Notes: a model not told the origin generated them from the letters alone. Positions 1 to 10,484 are shown, counted from the first letter of the stretch. The stretch: DNA of 64,000 bases from Pararge aegeria (GCF_905163445.1 NC_053204.1:6455501-6519500), one strand, 5' to 3'. Numbers and translations: made by a program.

Positions 1-569
1 GCTACCAAGTCTGTAAAATCGGGCAAAATCTTTTTATTTTTATTAAAAAAATAATCTATACCTTCCTTTTGATAATTCGAATGCTAAGCCACGCTCCCCT
101 CTACTTAAAACCACTTACCAGGGTCGCAGAAGTATCAAGAGTCCTTGGGAAACAATGCTATATAGAACCAAGTCGTCTGCAACTGAAGGATCTGAACGGC
201 ACTCGATTCCTTTTCAAAAAAGGCCATTGTAGGTAGCTTTTGTGACGAAAATTCTTTATTTATAAGAAAACTCTCAAATAATATTAATATGTTCTTAGGA
301 TGTTTTATGTTATTTTTAGGAAGTTTAATAATTATAATATTATGGGTTAGACGACACAAAGTGCGAGTGACATTTGCCGAGGCTGAAGCTGAATTCTTAT
401 AATGTTATCTGTGATCGAGTGATCGAATTTTTATTCGTTCGAAAATTAAATTTATGTCATTCGATTGTTTATGTTCAAAAAATATTTCCTTTTTGAAGTA
501 AAAATTCTCACAAGGGCTTTCATAATAATAGAGCTTTTTTGACAGATTTCGCCCGGGAAATTTTTACCA
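1..569. other. AT-rich stretch, no supported gene
   Basis: No recognisable domain or repeat boundary was found here. A GTAAGTGG string on the minus strand near 115-122 resembles a splice donor, but no convincing exon lies in front of it. Confidence 0.4.
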
Positions 570-759
570 CCATGCTTATTTCTGCCGCTAAGCAGCATTG
601 TCGCTGTGTTCCGGTCTGAAGAGTGTGGTTGTCGGTGTAATTACAGGCACATGGGTCCTCAAATCTACCCCTTTAGGTTGGCAGGCAATTGTTTTTCACT
701 CACCATCAGGGCGGCTATCTGGTTTGTCCATCAATTATTAATTATAAAAAAAAAAAAAA
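570..759 (+). repeat. interspersed repeat, GTTCCGGTCTGAAG family, with A-rich 3' end
   Basis: The block runs from CCATGCTTATTTCTGCCGC through GTTCCGGTCTGAAG and ATTACAGGCACATG to a CACCATCAGG segment and a run of A. Related copies lie at 51790-52040 (plus), 32200-32345 (minus) and inside the duplicated unit at 14.5-15.7 kb. The A-run suggests a retroposon, but no coding part is visible, so the class is open. Confidence 0.6.
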
Positions 760-892
760 TTATAAACTGTAAAATGATTTTGGAATATTATATAAATTTA
801 AAATTAAAAAAAATCTCCTGATTTTTAACATAGTACATATTATTCTTCTGGTCAATCCCTTCCTTATGATACCTAGGTCGAGGGAGAATATG

Positions 893-1060
893 TAATTCAA
901 AATTTTATGGCGGCGGCCATCTTGGACCTATTTTAATCAAACATAGCTAAGTACACTGCTAACTAATTCACATTTCAAACAAGAAAAACGCAAATTAAAG
1001 TCGGTTAATCCGTTCGCGAAATACAACGCCACAGATATACAAACACCGAGACGTGTTGTA
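893..1060 (-). repeat. AAGATGGCCGCC repeat family, degenerate copy
   Basis: Read on the minus strand, the block has a CTGTGGC motif followed by a T-rich spacer and TCCAAGATGGCCGCC. The same order occurs at 12205-12430, 44040-44400 and 60765-61080, where a (TG)n tract precedes CTGTGGC. The tract is almost lost here. Confidence 0.5.
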
Positions 1061-1074
1061 CTGCTGAGTAACTA

Positions 1075-1170
1075 CTGAGCAAACTGCTGAGTTTTACGCG
1101 GCTTCTTCTAGGTTGACTCTTCCTTCCGAACCTCGGTGGTAGACTCACTACAAATAGATTTACTACACAA
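1075..1170 (+). mobile_element. LINE-X 3'-UTR remnant
   Basis: GCTGAGTTT, CGGCTTCTTCT, CCTTCCGAAC and GGTGGTAGA occur in the same order as in the better LINE-X 3' UTRs at 27350-27480 and 50690-50820. The remnant is about 90 nt downstream of the IQ exon, inside the presumed intron. Confidence 0.6.
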
Positions 1171-1256
1171 TAATCGGATCGGAATACACAAACAGATATT
1201 TCGGGACAGGAGAACGTGTCTCAGATCGTTCAGCTTGTAAGGAAAATAGTTACGCC

Positions 1257-1262
1257 ACATAC
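1257..1262 (-). other. splice donor of the IQ exon (GTATGT)
   Basis: On the minus strand GATAAAG is followed by GTATGTGG, a good 5' splice site. It ends the exon after the first base of a codon. Confidence 0.65.
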
Positions 1263-1448
1263 CTTTATCATCAGCTCTGAACTCAGCCTCGAGCTCGGCT
1301 TTGGACGGCTCGGGCTCCTGGCCGGACTTGGTGGCCGCCTTCATGCTGATGGACTGCCTTGTCTTGTGACCCCGGAACACCGCCTGGATCTTGGTCGCAG
1401 CCTCCTCTTCTGATTTGCCCTCCTCTGATGGTTCTTTTGGTTTCTCTT
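1263..1448 (-). CDS. internal exon of an IQ-motif (igloo/neuromodulin-like) protein
   Basis: This is a coding exon of about 62 codons. It holds an acidic Lys/Glu-rich lead (KPKEPSEEGKSEEE), then one IQ motif, AATKIQAVFRGHKTR, then SISMKAATKSGQEPEPSKAE and an acidic tail ending RADDKG. IQ motifs of this spelling bind calmodulin and are typical of the small neuronal proteins igloo (fly) and neuromodulin/neurogranin, and also of Sp17-like proteins. On the minus strand the exon is preceded by TTTTGTTTGCAG (acceptor AG at 1450-1449) and followed by GTATGT (donor at 1262-1257). The exon is 186 nt, phase 1 at both ends, so skipping it would keep the frame. Codon use is GC-richer than the surroundings. 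The frame stays open for another 52 codons past the donor, but that part is AT-rich and has no family likeness, so I read it as intron. A LINE-Y fragment lies 50 bp upstream in antisense. The exon call is fairly firm; which IQ family it belongs to is not settled. Confidence 0.72.
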
Positions 1449-1460
1449 CTGCAAACAAAA
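1449..1460 (-). other. splice acceptor of the IQ exon
   Basis: The minus strand reads TTTTGTTTGCAG immediately before the exon: a T-rich tract and CAG. It places the intron in phase 1. Confidence 0.65.
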
Positions 1461-1497
1461 TAACGGATTGTAGCCTTACTAATTTTATAAATAGAAG

Positions 1498-2015
1498 CTG
1501 CAGAAGAGGGATGTTCGTGCGATCTACAAAATGGGTCCTTGAGAGTCATTGAGACATTTAGTCATTGAAATTGAAAGATGTTAAAAGAATGGCATGTGTA
1601 TTGTCCATACATATTTGAAAATTTAATGTATGTTCATAAAAATATTTCTTAATTCAAGAATAAATGTGACTGGAATAATTTGAAGATTAGAAGTTAGAGT
1701 AAACTTGCATTGCAATATACTGGGTAACATAAAATTCATAATACGTTTAAAGGAAATTGCATGCACATTTTACTATAAACTACCCATTGTCATCTTAGAG
1801 ATGTCTCTTAAAAAGTTTAAATTTTATTTTAAACGTAAGCTTATAGAAAAGTCCTATTATGGTATTAAAAACTACGTTATCGATAAAAAAGTTTGCATGT
1901 GAATTATTGTTCTAACCAGGTTACTCTTCTAATAATTTTAAATTACTTTGTGATATGGTGATAACAACACATTTCTCATTTAATGTACCTACGCATCAAA
2001 AGTGCTATCTATAAA
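1498..2015 (+). mobile_element. LINE-Y fragment, RT C-terminal region plus 3' UTR
   Basis: The broken frame gives LQKRDVRAIYKMGP, then EIACTFYYKLPIVILEMSLKK and IEKSYYGIKNYVIDKK. These match the longer copy at 44410-45425 (LQKRAVRSIYKMGP, YNKLPIDILEMSLKK, VNDKKAWV). The 3' UTR has GATGGTGATAACA and ACGCATCAAAAGTGC. Several stops and shifts make it non-functional. Confidence 0.75.
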
Positions 2016-2044
2016 CCTACTTTTATAATTTATAATTTATAAAT

Positions 2045-2245
2045 TATTTGTTTGTTTATCCTTCACGCCCCTTACTGAGCAACCATTCAACTGGTTCTTG
2101 CGTAGAGTAAGTTTAAAAAACGGCGAGTAATATAGTCCGCTTTTTATCCTAGGAAAACAAACGGGTCTTATGGGATTTTTAAAAAACATTAATAAAGTAG
2201 AACGAAGAATGCGGGCAACAGTTGCTCTAAAAAAATATACGGATA
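2045..2245 (+). mobile_element. Helitron-like element, degenerate interior
   Basis: TTTTTATCCTAGG, CTTATGGGATTTT and GCGGGCAACAG follow the order seen in the complete element at 23644-24094. No clean TC or CTAG terminus remains. Confidence 0.4.
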
Positions 2246-2249
2246 GTAC

Positions 2250-3247
2250 AAAGCTCGTGACGCTATGTTAATTTGTCATATATCCCTAACCTCATTCAGA
2301 TGTTCATTGGTCAAACAACAATACAGTATGCCACCGAATTATGCGTTGAGAGCGTAACCACACGTCCGGATAAAGCTGGACATAGTTAGGTTTTTTTTTT
2401 ATTGCGCGCCCCGCGAAAAAAAAACGGTCCGTCTTGTTCGGCTTTTGTCAGGCTTTTTACCTGTGGATATTCAGGCGAGTCGAATATCGGCCGCTTGTTT
2501 TCGCAGTCCCGACCGCCCTTTATTTGGCTGATTAGTAATTTAATAAGAATTTAACAAAATTGCACCAAAACCAATCAGAAAAGCTTGATTTTGCAAACTA
2601 TTTTTGTCATACCTATTATTACTGAGACACAATATTATAAATGGGAAAGTATGTAGTCAACTATCATCTTCGAAGTGAATCAGTATTTTAATGAAATATT
2701 TCCCAAATAATTATTTTAATTACGTGACAAGAATACAATGACCAAAATTTTGATGGTTGACATTACGATGCGAAGGAAAACGAAAAAGCATTCACAAATG
2801 CATTTTTAATTTGACTGACTAACTGATTGTGAGCATATTTTTTGCTTGATAATCCAACAGTAACAAAACTGGACGCAAGTTGGGGAAACCATTGTATCTG
2901 ACGGCCGAAAGTCATCATTAATATAAGGTGTCCAATCTTTTTACCCAAATGTCAAACTGGCGGGTCTGTCCGGCTATTAGGTTTGGCGACCTGGCAACTC
3001 TAACCGCATAGAAACTGGGCTGGTACACATGTTTATACATGTTGGCAGTTGATTGCGACACAGTGCAGCTGGTCTAGAATAACTATTTGAGCTCGTTAAT
3101 AATATTTGGTTTTGTTAATGCTATCCGCTTTGTTTGACACCTAACGTAGCTATCTGGACAAGTAAATAAAGTTTATTACATAAATAAATAATAAAATAGC
3201 CACTATATCGCAAGGCTATGAATAGTTACTTAAATATTTATTTAGTA
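2250..3247. other. unannotated AT-rich stretch
   Basis: I see no recognisable gene or repeat. A GC-rich patch at 2400-2520 includes poly-T and poly-A runs around CGCGCCCCGCG. Open frames here have no family likeness. Confidence 0.4.
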
Positions 3248-3513
3248 CTAGATGTGCCCTGCGGCATCGCCCGCGTAATTTTGGGAGGCGTACTGCTACA
3301 TGGTCTACACCTATAGACATATATGAGGTACTGAGATTATTTTACAAACATTTTTTTATCTTATGTAATTTTTTTTTTCAATGAAAAGTATACTATATTA
3401 TTCCTAATACCTCCAAGAATATGTATGAAGAGTTTCAAGAAGATCAGTTTAAAAGTTTTCGCGAGAAAGCGTAACAAACAAGCTGACATTCAAATTTAAA
3501 ATATTAGTAGGGA
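3248..3513 (-). mobile_element. short Helitron-like element with both ends
   Basis: On the minus strand it begins TCCCTACTAATATT right after an A (3514) and ends ACATCTAG followed by a T (3247): TC at the 5' end, CTAG at the 3' end, placed between A and T with no target duplication, as known for Helitrons. A GC-rich GCGG...CCGC hairpin stands upstream of the CTAG. At 266 bp it has no coding capacity. Confidence 0.72.
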
Positions 3514-3544
3514 TTGTGTGATGTGATACAAATATGCATTACCT

Positions 3545-3820
3545 AACATCTAAGGCTACGAGAATTTCAAATACAAGTACCCTTCAAAATTCATAGCACT
3601 ACATCTTGAATTCGCCAATACGTTAGCGGTCTGCAGATCTTGGTCCATGTTTCTCTCGTATAGAAGAAAATGTAGAGACCAGTGTGTCTTCGGCATAAGC
3701 GATATTTTCCAGTCATGCCAAATTTTGTGTGACTGGTACATGTGATTCTTTGCCATTCCAATTCTCCTACGCACGTCTGTTTCGCAGGAAACGTTATTTT
3801 GGTGGAACAAAGGTAAAAGA
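3545..3820 (-). mobile_element. RTE-like LINE reverse-transcriptase C-terminal remnant
   Basis: The minus-strand frame reads VRRRIGMAKNHMYQSHKIW followed by a decayed LLYE...FEGYLYLKF. This matches the pattern R.RIGMAK....KIWKD...LTYGSE.W...FEM...R found after the RT domain in RTE/BovB-type LINEs. There is no intact RT here. Confidence 0.5.
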
Positions 3821-3984
3821 ATTCTTCGCCTATTGGTAAATTCAGTGCGCCAGCGCGCTCTTAGTTGTTCCGACTGTCTATCATCATTGTTTAAGTCTTA
3901 AAATTCCTCAAAGGAGGCTCGTAATTGTAAACTAATTTTTGAAGCACATTAACGTTAGTGTAAAATGGAACTGATGAAGATTGT

Positions 3985-4490
3985 TTTAAAATTCAAATTT
4001 ACAACCACTATGCTGCAGCCGTTGCTTTTGGCAGAACGTTTGTAAAATAAAAATCTGTGATACAGCATTTGTAACTCTAAAACAACAGATGTAAAGTTCT
4101 TTGTAGCATGATGGTATAATGCTTCGTTACGCGAAAGCGACTTCACGTTTGCGAGCGTGAAGAATCTTTTATGCTTAGCACAGTGTAATTTTCTCGCTCG
4201 CAATCGAGAAGTCGTTTTCGAGTATCGAAATACTTGAACTACAGATCAATATGGATCTTATTCATATTTTTTATAGCTCAAATTTGCCTACAATTCCACA
4301 TCTGGTGGTTTCAGCAGAACCTTTGTAAAATCTGTGGTACATAATTTGTGACTCTAGAACAAGACACATTTTGACAAGACAAGCCCTTTTTACTATGACG
4401 GTACAATTTTTCGTTACGCGACTTTATTTTTTTATAAATAAATTGTTTTATTTGACTTCACGTTTGCGAACATGAAAATCTTATAGCCTG
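3985..4490. repeat. TTCACGTTTGCGA module family, two tandem units
   Basis: Two related units (about 3985-4195 and 4265-4490) each carry a GGCAGAAC/CAGCAGAAC...TTTGTAAAAT segment, then CGTTACGCGA, then GACTTCACGTTTGCGA. A third pair of modules lies at 6580-6905, and diverged ones lie at 52610-52830, 53860-54050 and 57950-58090. The TTCACGTTTGCGAACGTGAA core is nearly palindromic. Element class unknown. Confidence 0.55.
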
Positions 4491-4802
4491 AGGCTTGTGT
4501 TCTCTATTTAACTTCGAAATTGCTGTTGTACTAAAGTTTAAAATGCTTTCACATAAATAGCAAATGTCTGAATATAAAAGACATACAATTTCGTTTAAAT
4601 ACTTAAGTGGTCGCAGAAGCCCGTTCTAGATAAACTTTTATTTTGAGGCTCATTCTTCTGAATGGTTGTCAGGGGACAAGCGAAATTAGGTTACGTTCGT
4701 GGAATATTTGAGTTTGAGTTTGTAAAATGTTTTATGTATTTCTATTATTCGTTTCCTAAACTATGAAGTATATACCTTTTACATACATTCTACGCAAATG
4801 AA

Positions 4803-5207
4803 TCTATATATATAAAAGAGAAAGTGTGTGGGTATGTTCCGCATAGGCTCCGAAACGGCTGGACCGATTTCAATGAAACTTTCAGGGAATCTCCGGATTG
4901 ACCTGGCGAGTAATCCTGTAAAGTTGACGAACAACAAACAGTTGTAGTCAACAAGTTGACGATCGGAGCACTCCTTTTTTTGAACTGTCAATCTGTCAAA
5001 TACAGCTTTTATTTACTATGACGATATTCTATTGTTGGGTGTACATTGGTGTAGATAATGATCTTCACCCGCTCGAGAAGAGAATAGAATGAATACGAAG
5101 AGAAATAAATGATTTAATATATTATGAGACTCAAATTAAAAATTTAATGATGTAAGTTAATTGTTTAAATAAAATAAAGCAAAATCTAGCCCAGTTGGGT
5201 ACGCTAG
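4803..5207 (+). mobile_element. Helitron-like element with both ends (405 bp)
   Basis: It starts TCTATATATATAAAAG after an A and ends GGGTACGCTAG before a T, the A^T insertion expected of Helitrons. The second block, GGCTGGACCGATTTCAATG, is typical of short lepidopteran Helitron-like elements. No protein is encoded. Confidence 0.68.
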
Positions 5208-5329
5208 TATACAATATAAACAATTAAAGGATGCGTAGAGTCAAAATTACAGATTTTACTAATAGAAAGTTTAGGTAAGTTATTTTGTTTATACTGCTCT
5301 GAAAGTCAGCCCATGACCGCAAACTCCCC

Positions 5330-5540
5330 TGCAGGGCTCGAACAGTTAGGAGATAAAAATTATATTCCCTGACAAGGAATATTATTAACGTGTCCACCTG
5401 CTAAAGTACGGGAACATGGAATAGGAGAAGTTTACCCCCCTTTGTTTTTACACATATATTTTTTGGATATTATTTCCACTTGTACACCAGTGCTTTGAGC
5501 TTTCCCCGGGGAGATAATTGTCTCCTGCCCATGCTAGGCT
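5330..5540 (+). repeat. GAGATAAAAATTATAT foldback-repeat family, single-arm copy
   Basis: It carries GGAGATAAAAATTATAT, then GGAATAGGAGAAGTTTACCC, then CCCCGGGGAGATAATTGTC and CCATGCTAG. The same order occurs at 11370-11605 (plus) and 10485-10660 (minus). Confidence 0.6.
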
Positions 5541-5602
5541 GGTGATAAGCGATGATGCAGTATAAGATGGTAGCTGGTAGTTTATGATCTTTACATAATA
5601 TA

Positions 5603-5875
5603 CGGCCGATTGGCACAGTGGGCAGCGACCCTGCTTTCTGAGTCAAAAGACGTGGGTTCGTTTCCCACAACTGGAAAATGTTTGTGTGATTGAACATGTC
5701 TGTTTTTCAGTGTCTGGGTGTTTATATGTATATTATAAGTATTTATGTATATTGTATATTATTCATTAAAAAGATATTCATCAGTAAACTTAGTACCCAT
5801 AACACAAGCTACGCTTACTTTGGGGCTAGATGGCGATGTGTGTAATGTCGTAGTATATATATTTTTTTTTTTTTT
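5603..5875 (+). mobile_element. SINE-A, near full length
   Basis: The tRNA-like head has an A-box (TTGGCACAGTGGGC) and a B-box (GGGTTCGTTTCCC), which are RNA polymerase III promoter parts. The body follows (GTGTCTGGGTGTTTAT, ATTCATCAGT) and then GGGGCTAGATGGCGATG and a T/A-rich tail. It is a retroposon, not a tRNA gene. Confidence 0.85.
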
Positions 5876-5879
5876 ATAT

Positions 5880-6259
5880 TTATACTTATAAAACAAAGTG
5901 TCGTCTTAAAACAAAGTCCAAAGGTTTGGCACTTCTTTTCCATATTTCTGCATCTTAATCAGCACTCTTTTGGCAACGTTTCAAAGCTTCCATTCTGCAA
6001 ATTGGACATATGAGTATGAGGCGCGAAAGAATCTGTACCGATGTAGTAGTTGCTGCTTTTTTATGCTTTCCCAAAAGAGTTTTATGTCTGTAATATTATT
6101 TTTTAATCATCTTTCAACTTTAATAACCAATTGGGTCCAGAAATTTCTGTTAGGCCGAACATAGGTAAAAAGCAAAGTATAAAAATATGCAAGTAGTTGA
6201 CTACCCCATAGCCATGCCAAAGAATGGCCACAGAAAAATGGAGGTGTTTGGCCCTATTT
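5880..6259. other. unannotated spacer
   Basis: Nothing recognisable except a T-run at 5862-5874 belonging to the preceding SINE tail. Confidence 0.35.
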
Positions 6260-6540
6260 AGGAGTTTATAATTTTCAGAATTTGCAGAATTTGATCTGGT
6301 CTGTTGGGAGGCTTTGGCCGTGGCTAGTTATCACCCTACCCTACCCTACGTGACGATGGCGAAGCGATTTAGTGTTCCGGTGCGATGTCGCGTGGCTGCC
6401 GATTAGGGGTACGACTACCATACTACCATACTCCCTAACAGGTTAGCCTGCTACCATCTTAGACTGCATCGTCACTTACCACCAAGTGAGATTGCAGTCA
6501 AGGGCTAACTTGCAGTGGAAAAATAACAAAAAAAATGCTT
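6260..6540 (+). mobile_element. SINE-C, 5'-degenerate, complete 3' tail
   Basis: The block has GGAGGCTTTGGCCGTGGC, an irregular ACCCT run, TTAGTGTTCCGGTGCGATG, GTTAGCCTGCTACCATCTTA and the tail GAGATTGCAGTCAAGGGCT. The 39 bases at 6464-6502 match the 3' end of LINE-Z (61464-61502) at 34 positions, pointing to LINE-Z or a relative as the mobilising partner. Confidence 0.8.
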
Positions 6541-6579
6541 GGAGAGTGGATAAAACAGGGGGTGAGGATAAAAAGACTT

Positions 6580-6950
6580 CACGTTTGCGAGCGTGAAGAA
6601 TTTTATATCTAGTCTATTTTATTCGTTTTCGAGTATCGAAATACTTGAACAACAAATTAAAATGCTTGTTAGTCATATTTTTTAACGCTCAAATCTGCCT
6701 ACAATTCCACAGCTGGTTGTTTCGGCAGAACCTTTGTAAAATCTGTGGTACAGAATTTGTGACAACAAGACATAATGTGTCTTGGTCTAGCCCTTTTTAC
6801 TATGACCGTATAATGTTTCGTCACGCGACTTTATTTTTAAATAAATAAATAATAAATAAGTGTTTTATTTGACTTCACGTTTGCGAACGTGAAAATCTTA
6901 TACCCACTGATAAAACAGTGGGTGGAGATAAAAATGTTGTGTTTCACTTT
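6580..6950 (+). repeat. TTCACGTTTGCGA module family, two units
   Basis: GACTTCACGTTTGCGAGCG is at 6578-6596 and GACTTCACGTTTGCGAACG at 6871-6889, with AATCTGCCTACAATTCCAC, GGCAGAACCTTTGTAAAAT and CGTCACGCGACTTTA between them. The arrangement repeats that at 4100-4490. Confidence 0.55.
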
Positions 6951-7011
6951 CCACTGGGAAGTGGAGAAAAGGCCAAATTTTATATATATCCAAATCCATA
7001 TATCTCCAAAT

Positions 7012-7038
7012 TTATATATATATATATATATATATATA
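7012..7038. repeat. (TA)n microsatellite
   Basis: About twelve TA repeats lie between two copies of an ATATATCC-type motif. Confidence 0.9.
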
Positions 7039-7039
7039 T

Positions 7040-7335
7040 CCCCGATTATATCCACTCACCCTTGCACTCTTAAGAGTGAATAAAACTTAGGAATACATTT
7101 TGTCCTTTCCCCGCGCAGAAAATGTCACCTGCTTATGATTGATTGAATAGTTAAGACGTAAACTAACTCAAATTCGATCAAGTAGGCTTTTATTTGACAC
7201 GAATGTTTAGAGTAAATTTAAGTAATTAATTAACATATTTAGAGACCCGTGAAGGGGATATCACGAGTCGATCTCTAAACAAACTGAACTTAACACCACA
7301 AGTAACGTATGAATTTACGATGGTTAGTGACGATG
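7040..7335. other. unannotated spacer
   Basis: AT-rich with no open frame or repeat that I recognise. Confidence 0.35.
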
Positions 7336-7337
7336 GA

Positions 7338-7410
7338 TATGAAGCGGTGATAGCCCAGTGGGTAGGACTTCGACTTCGCTTTCGGGAGGGAAAGTTCGAA
7401 CCCCATTAAA
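7338..7410 (+). mobile_element. SINE-B head fragment
   Basis: GAAGCGGTGATAGCCCAGTG (A-box side) and AGTTCGAACCCC (B-box side) are present. The body diverges after the head. Confidence 0.7.
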
Positions 7411-7710
7411 AAGCACTGAAAAATCGTGGTACCCAGTTCTCGAACCGACACAATAATTGATTTGCTCTTGAAAACTGAGTTTACGTAACCTGCACAATAG
7501 GTATCTGCACAATAGGTATAACTTATATTAATGTTAAAATTAACTCGGATAGACAAAAATCAACTGTCCCTAAGCTAGGTATAAACCTGTGTTATAGGCG
7601 ACAGTGCTCTCCTTATAAATATGGCTCGTTTAAAACAAAAAGTAAAAAAATAAAGATATCAATTCGCAGGTAACGCTGGTAATCATATTTGTACTTTGTT
7701 ACATGTTTTG

Positions 7711-7773
7711 AACATATGTGTGTGTGTGTGTGTGCGTGCGTGTGTGTGTATGTGTGCGTGTATGTGTGCGTGT
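7711..7773. repeat. (TG)n microsatellite, interrupted
   Basis: TG repeats are interrupted by CG and TA steps. No adjoining repeat family was identified. Confidence 0.9.
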
Positions 7774-7907
7774 GTAACCTTTGTTACTTTGGAATTAAAA
7801 AGCACTTTACTTTTACTACAAAAACAAACTAGTACGTAGAATGCAACAATTGCATATGTAGTACACATTTCCCGGACCCGTATCTATTAATAAACCGACT
7901 AAAGCTT

Positions 7908-8160
7908 AGGAAGAAGCTGTGATAGCGCATTGGGTTCACTTTCGGAGGGCCGAGTTCGAAGCCCAGCTCGCACCTCTAACTTTTCTAAGTTAAGTGCGTT
8001 TTAAGCAATCAAAATATATCTTGCTTCAACGGTGAAGGAAAACATCTTGAGCACTGAGTCACCGCGGTGGAATACGGCCTATAGCCCTCCCCCTTGTGGG
8101 AGGGAGACCCGTGCCTTGTAGTGGGACGGTAATTGGTTGATGATGATGATAATTTGATGA
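7908..8160 (+). mobile_element. SINE-B, near full length
   Basis: Head GTGATAGCGCATTGGG with GAGTTCGAAGCCC, body TTTTAAGCAATCAAAATAT and ACGGTGAAGGAAAACATC, 3' part TGTGGGAGGGAGACCCGTGC, and tail GATGATGATGAT. A short internal deletion is likely near 8060. Confidence 0.85.
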
Positions 8161-9270
8161 TACATGAAGTGTACAAAGGACCATATTCAGACTTTCAATG
8201 TAACATTGCTAGAGACAGGCCTCTTCTCTTGTGGGACAGAGGTATTAAGGGCTAAGATAATTCCACTGAGGTGGGCAGTCAAATAACATGTAGGAAATAA
8301 AAACGGCGACCGATACTTCTTCAGGTCTTTAATCCTAACCTGGGAATCTAACGTGGACTTCGCAGCCCGTAGTTGAAAATGCTATCCAGTAAAGCGACCC
8401 AATGTACATGGATGGAGTAGCGAAATAGCTTTAATAAACACTAAATGAAATATTTGAAAATTCATACATAATTAATATGTAGCCACGACCGATAACTAAT
8501 GTCGTTACGTGCGTGTAATAAAAAAAACTTATAGAGATAAGCTTTCCTTTGTATACTTCATGTATCTTATGTTCACAATCACAATTTATGGTACATAAAT
8601 AATAAATAAATAAATAAATAAATAATGAATGATGAAAATGCTCTGTCTTCATCCCCGGAGTGAGTTGGCCCTAAAGATATATTTATTTCCTTTATGCAAA
8701 GTTCCTCTAGCTGCATTTTCGTTGCATTTTACAAAATGAATCGCCAAAGCCTAGAATAACTTTGGGAAATATTTATAACTATAAAATTCAGGACGTGGCA
8801 AAGCCATTTTGCATTTCCAACAACACAAGAATCTTGAAGTACCTACTTGCTTTGGCGCGAATGCCAAGAAATAATAGGACGTCGGCCCGTAAGTACATCG
8901 AGTTGCTTTATTTTGTGAACGGTGAATGTACACCGCAGTCTACAAAATGCTACACAACAATTTTAGCACTTACTTACACTATACCTTTGGTAAATTTCTT
9001 TTTAGATTGTATGTGGATTAGAAAGTTAAGATTATCTGCCGTTCATACATTATTAGGTGTTTTTTTTAACATAGGTTTGGTGGAACAATGCACCTTACCT
9101 TGCACTTAATTTATCTCATTCGACTGACGTAAGACACCTACACACTCCATTTGTGTTTATATTGTACGATAATGCTGATACGAGTATATAAAATAAAAAT
9201 TTATGAATTTATTTTTCAAGTTGCATCCATGAAACTATGATGTTAGGATTAAGATTAAAAATAAAGAAAA
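8160..9270. other. unannotated stretch with a TAAA-type microsatellite
   Basis: A (AAAT)n run lies at about 8598-8624. An open frame at 8762-9109 (plus) and a 60-codon frame on the other strand have no recognisable domain and no splice context, so neither is called. Confidence 0.35.
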
Positions 9271-9274
9271 ACGT

Positions 9275-9472
9275 GTTTCACAAATTTTAAAAATTCCAAC
9301 TCCAAAGGCATATAATAGGGGATGAAAATTTTAATGAAACTTTCAGATTTTTTAAGAAATTTACGTTCATATTTTTCTATTAGCACAAAGATTTTTTTTG
9401 AAACCTTTGTAGTTAAAATTTACCAAATCAAAAGTTTAACTTAACGTGAGCGAAGCCGCTGGCAAAAGCTAG
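9275..9472 (+). mobile_element. Helitron-like element, 3' half
   Basis: It ends GCCGCTGGCAAAAGCTAG followed by T, with a short AGCG...CGCT hairpin before the end. The 5' end is not identified. Confidence 0.5.
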
Positions 9473-9474
9473 TT

Positions 9475-10330
9475 ATTAATAATCTAAGTTCCATCTACCT
9501 CACTGCATAGCTGCTCCGACGTTATGCAACGATTATTTATTGATTTTTCAAACACTGATCTTCAAAATATCACTACTAACTTCTTTTATACCACTAACGG
9601 GTTAAGGTACATATTGCTGGCGTAGCTATTGGTATTTTTTCAACACCAGGAACACATAAATCACGTGCTTTCTCAACTCAATATAAAACTGAACTAAAGG
9701 GAAAAGTGGAATATAACGGCGAGACGGATTAATTGGATATCCGCGGAATTGTGATGTTAATGGAATTAAAAATTTATATCCAATTAAAATGAAGAATTTG
9801 CATGAATTCACTATTGCTGTATAATTTATTATCTAACAAGATACGTTTCATATATATTTCTTTAAAGTTTTATTAAATACACTTACAAACAAACAGTTTC
9901 CAATACCGATTTCGGCCACGGTGGTCAATCTCCAGACGGGTTTTCCAACCACATAATTTTTTATCAGCGGCGCAGGGTCAAACTGAGTTCATTGCTACAC
10001 TTTATTATTTTAAAATACGAATTAATTAAATGAAACAAATGAATAAAAAATAAAATGTGAAACGCACTTAAGTTACTTTTAAGTTAGTCAATCGGACATC
10101 GGGCAAAAAAAAAAAATTGGTTTCCCACTTCTGCGTGACCCGTTACGACCAAATTCTTTTTTACACGTTTCTATCTAAATTTACCCAGTTTTCCGTCAAA
10201 ATGTTACCCTGTTTCATCTGGCAATTGCCATCTGTCTTCCCATTTTTCTTATACCCGGGAGACCAGGTCGGATAGATAACTGCTGAGTCCATTTTTTCGC
10301 ATATATTGAGGCGAAATGAACAGAATGAAA
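9475..10330. other. unannotated AT-rich stretch
   Basis: No gene or repeat is supported. Confidence 0.35.
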
Positions 10331-10335
10331 AGATT

Positions 10336-10378
10336 AAATTATAACTTTGTATGCGTGATGCATACAATGTTATAATTT
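10336..10378. repeat. hairpin, 19-bp arms with one mismatch, 5-nt loop
   Basis: AAATTATAACTTTGTATGC is followed by GTGAT and then its inverted copy, with a single mismatch. Confidence 0.85.
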
Positions 10379-10484
10379 GGATCTAGGTTATTCTTCGACA
10401 CCAGGGTCTTGTCATTCATGATCTTCTAGGTTGTCAAGAACGTGTTTCGGTCGACCACTGCAGAGCTGCAGAGCTAGCACAGGC

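Noticed and set aside
111..190. possible exon with a GTAAGTGG donor on the minus strand
   Set aside because: No recognisable peptide, and the only acceptor candidate gives different frames with no support.
1216..1413. open frame on the plus strand over the IQ exon
   Set aside because: It is the shadow of the minus-strand exon; it has no family likeness and no splice context.
2763..2948. 61-codon minus-strand frame
   Set aside because: AT-rich, no likeness to a protein family, no surrounding gene structure.
5603..5672. tRNA gene call for the head at 5603 and similar heads at 22456, 29247 (minus), 36322 and 46557 (minus)
   Set aside because: A- and B-box words are present but the sequence continues into a conserved SINE body with dispersed copies, and the cloverleaf does not close.
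6340..6360. telomere-like ACCCT repeats
   Set aside because: Only about three imperfect units inside SINE-C; insect telomeres use TTAGG, and other SINE-C copies lack the run.
8751..9109. long overlapping open frames on both strands
   Set aside because: No domain, no splice sites, and one frame runs into AT-rich hydrophobic translation typical of non-coding DNA.
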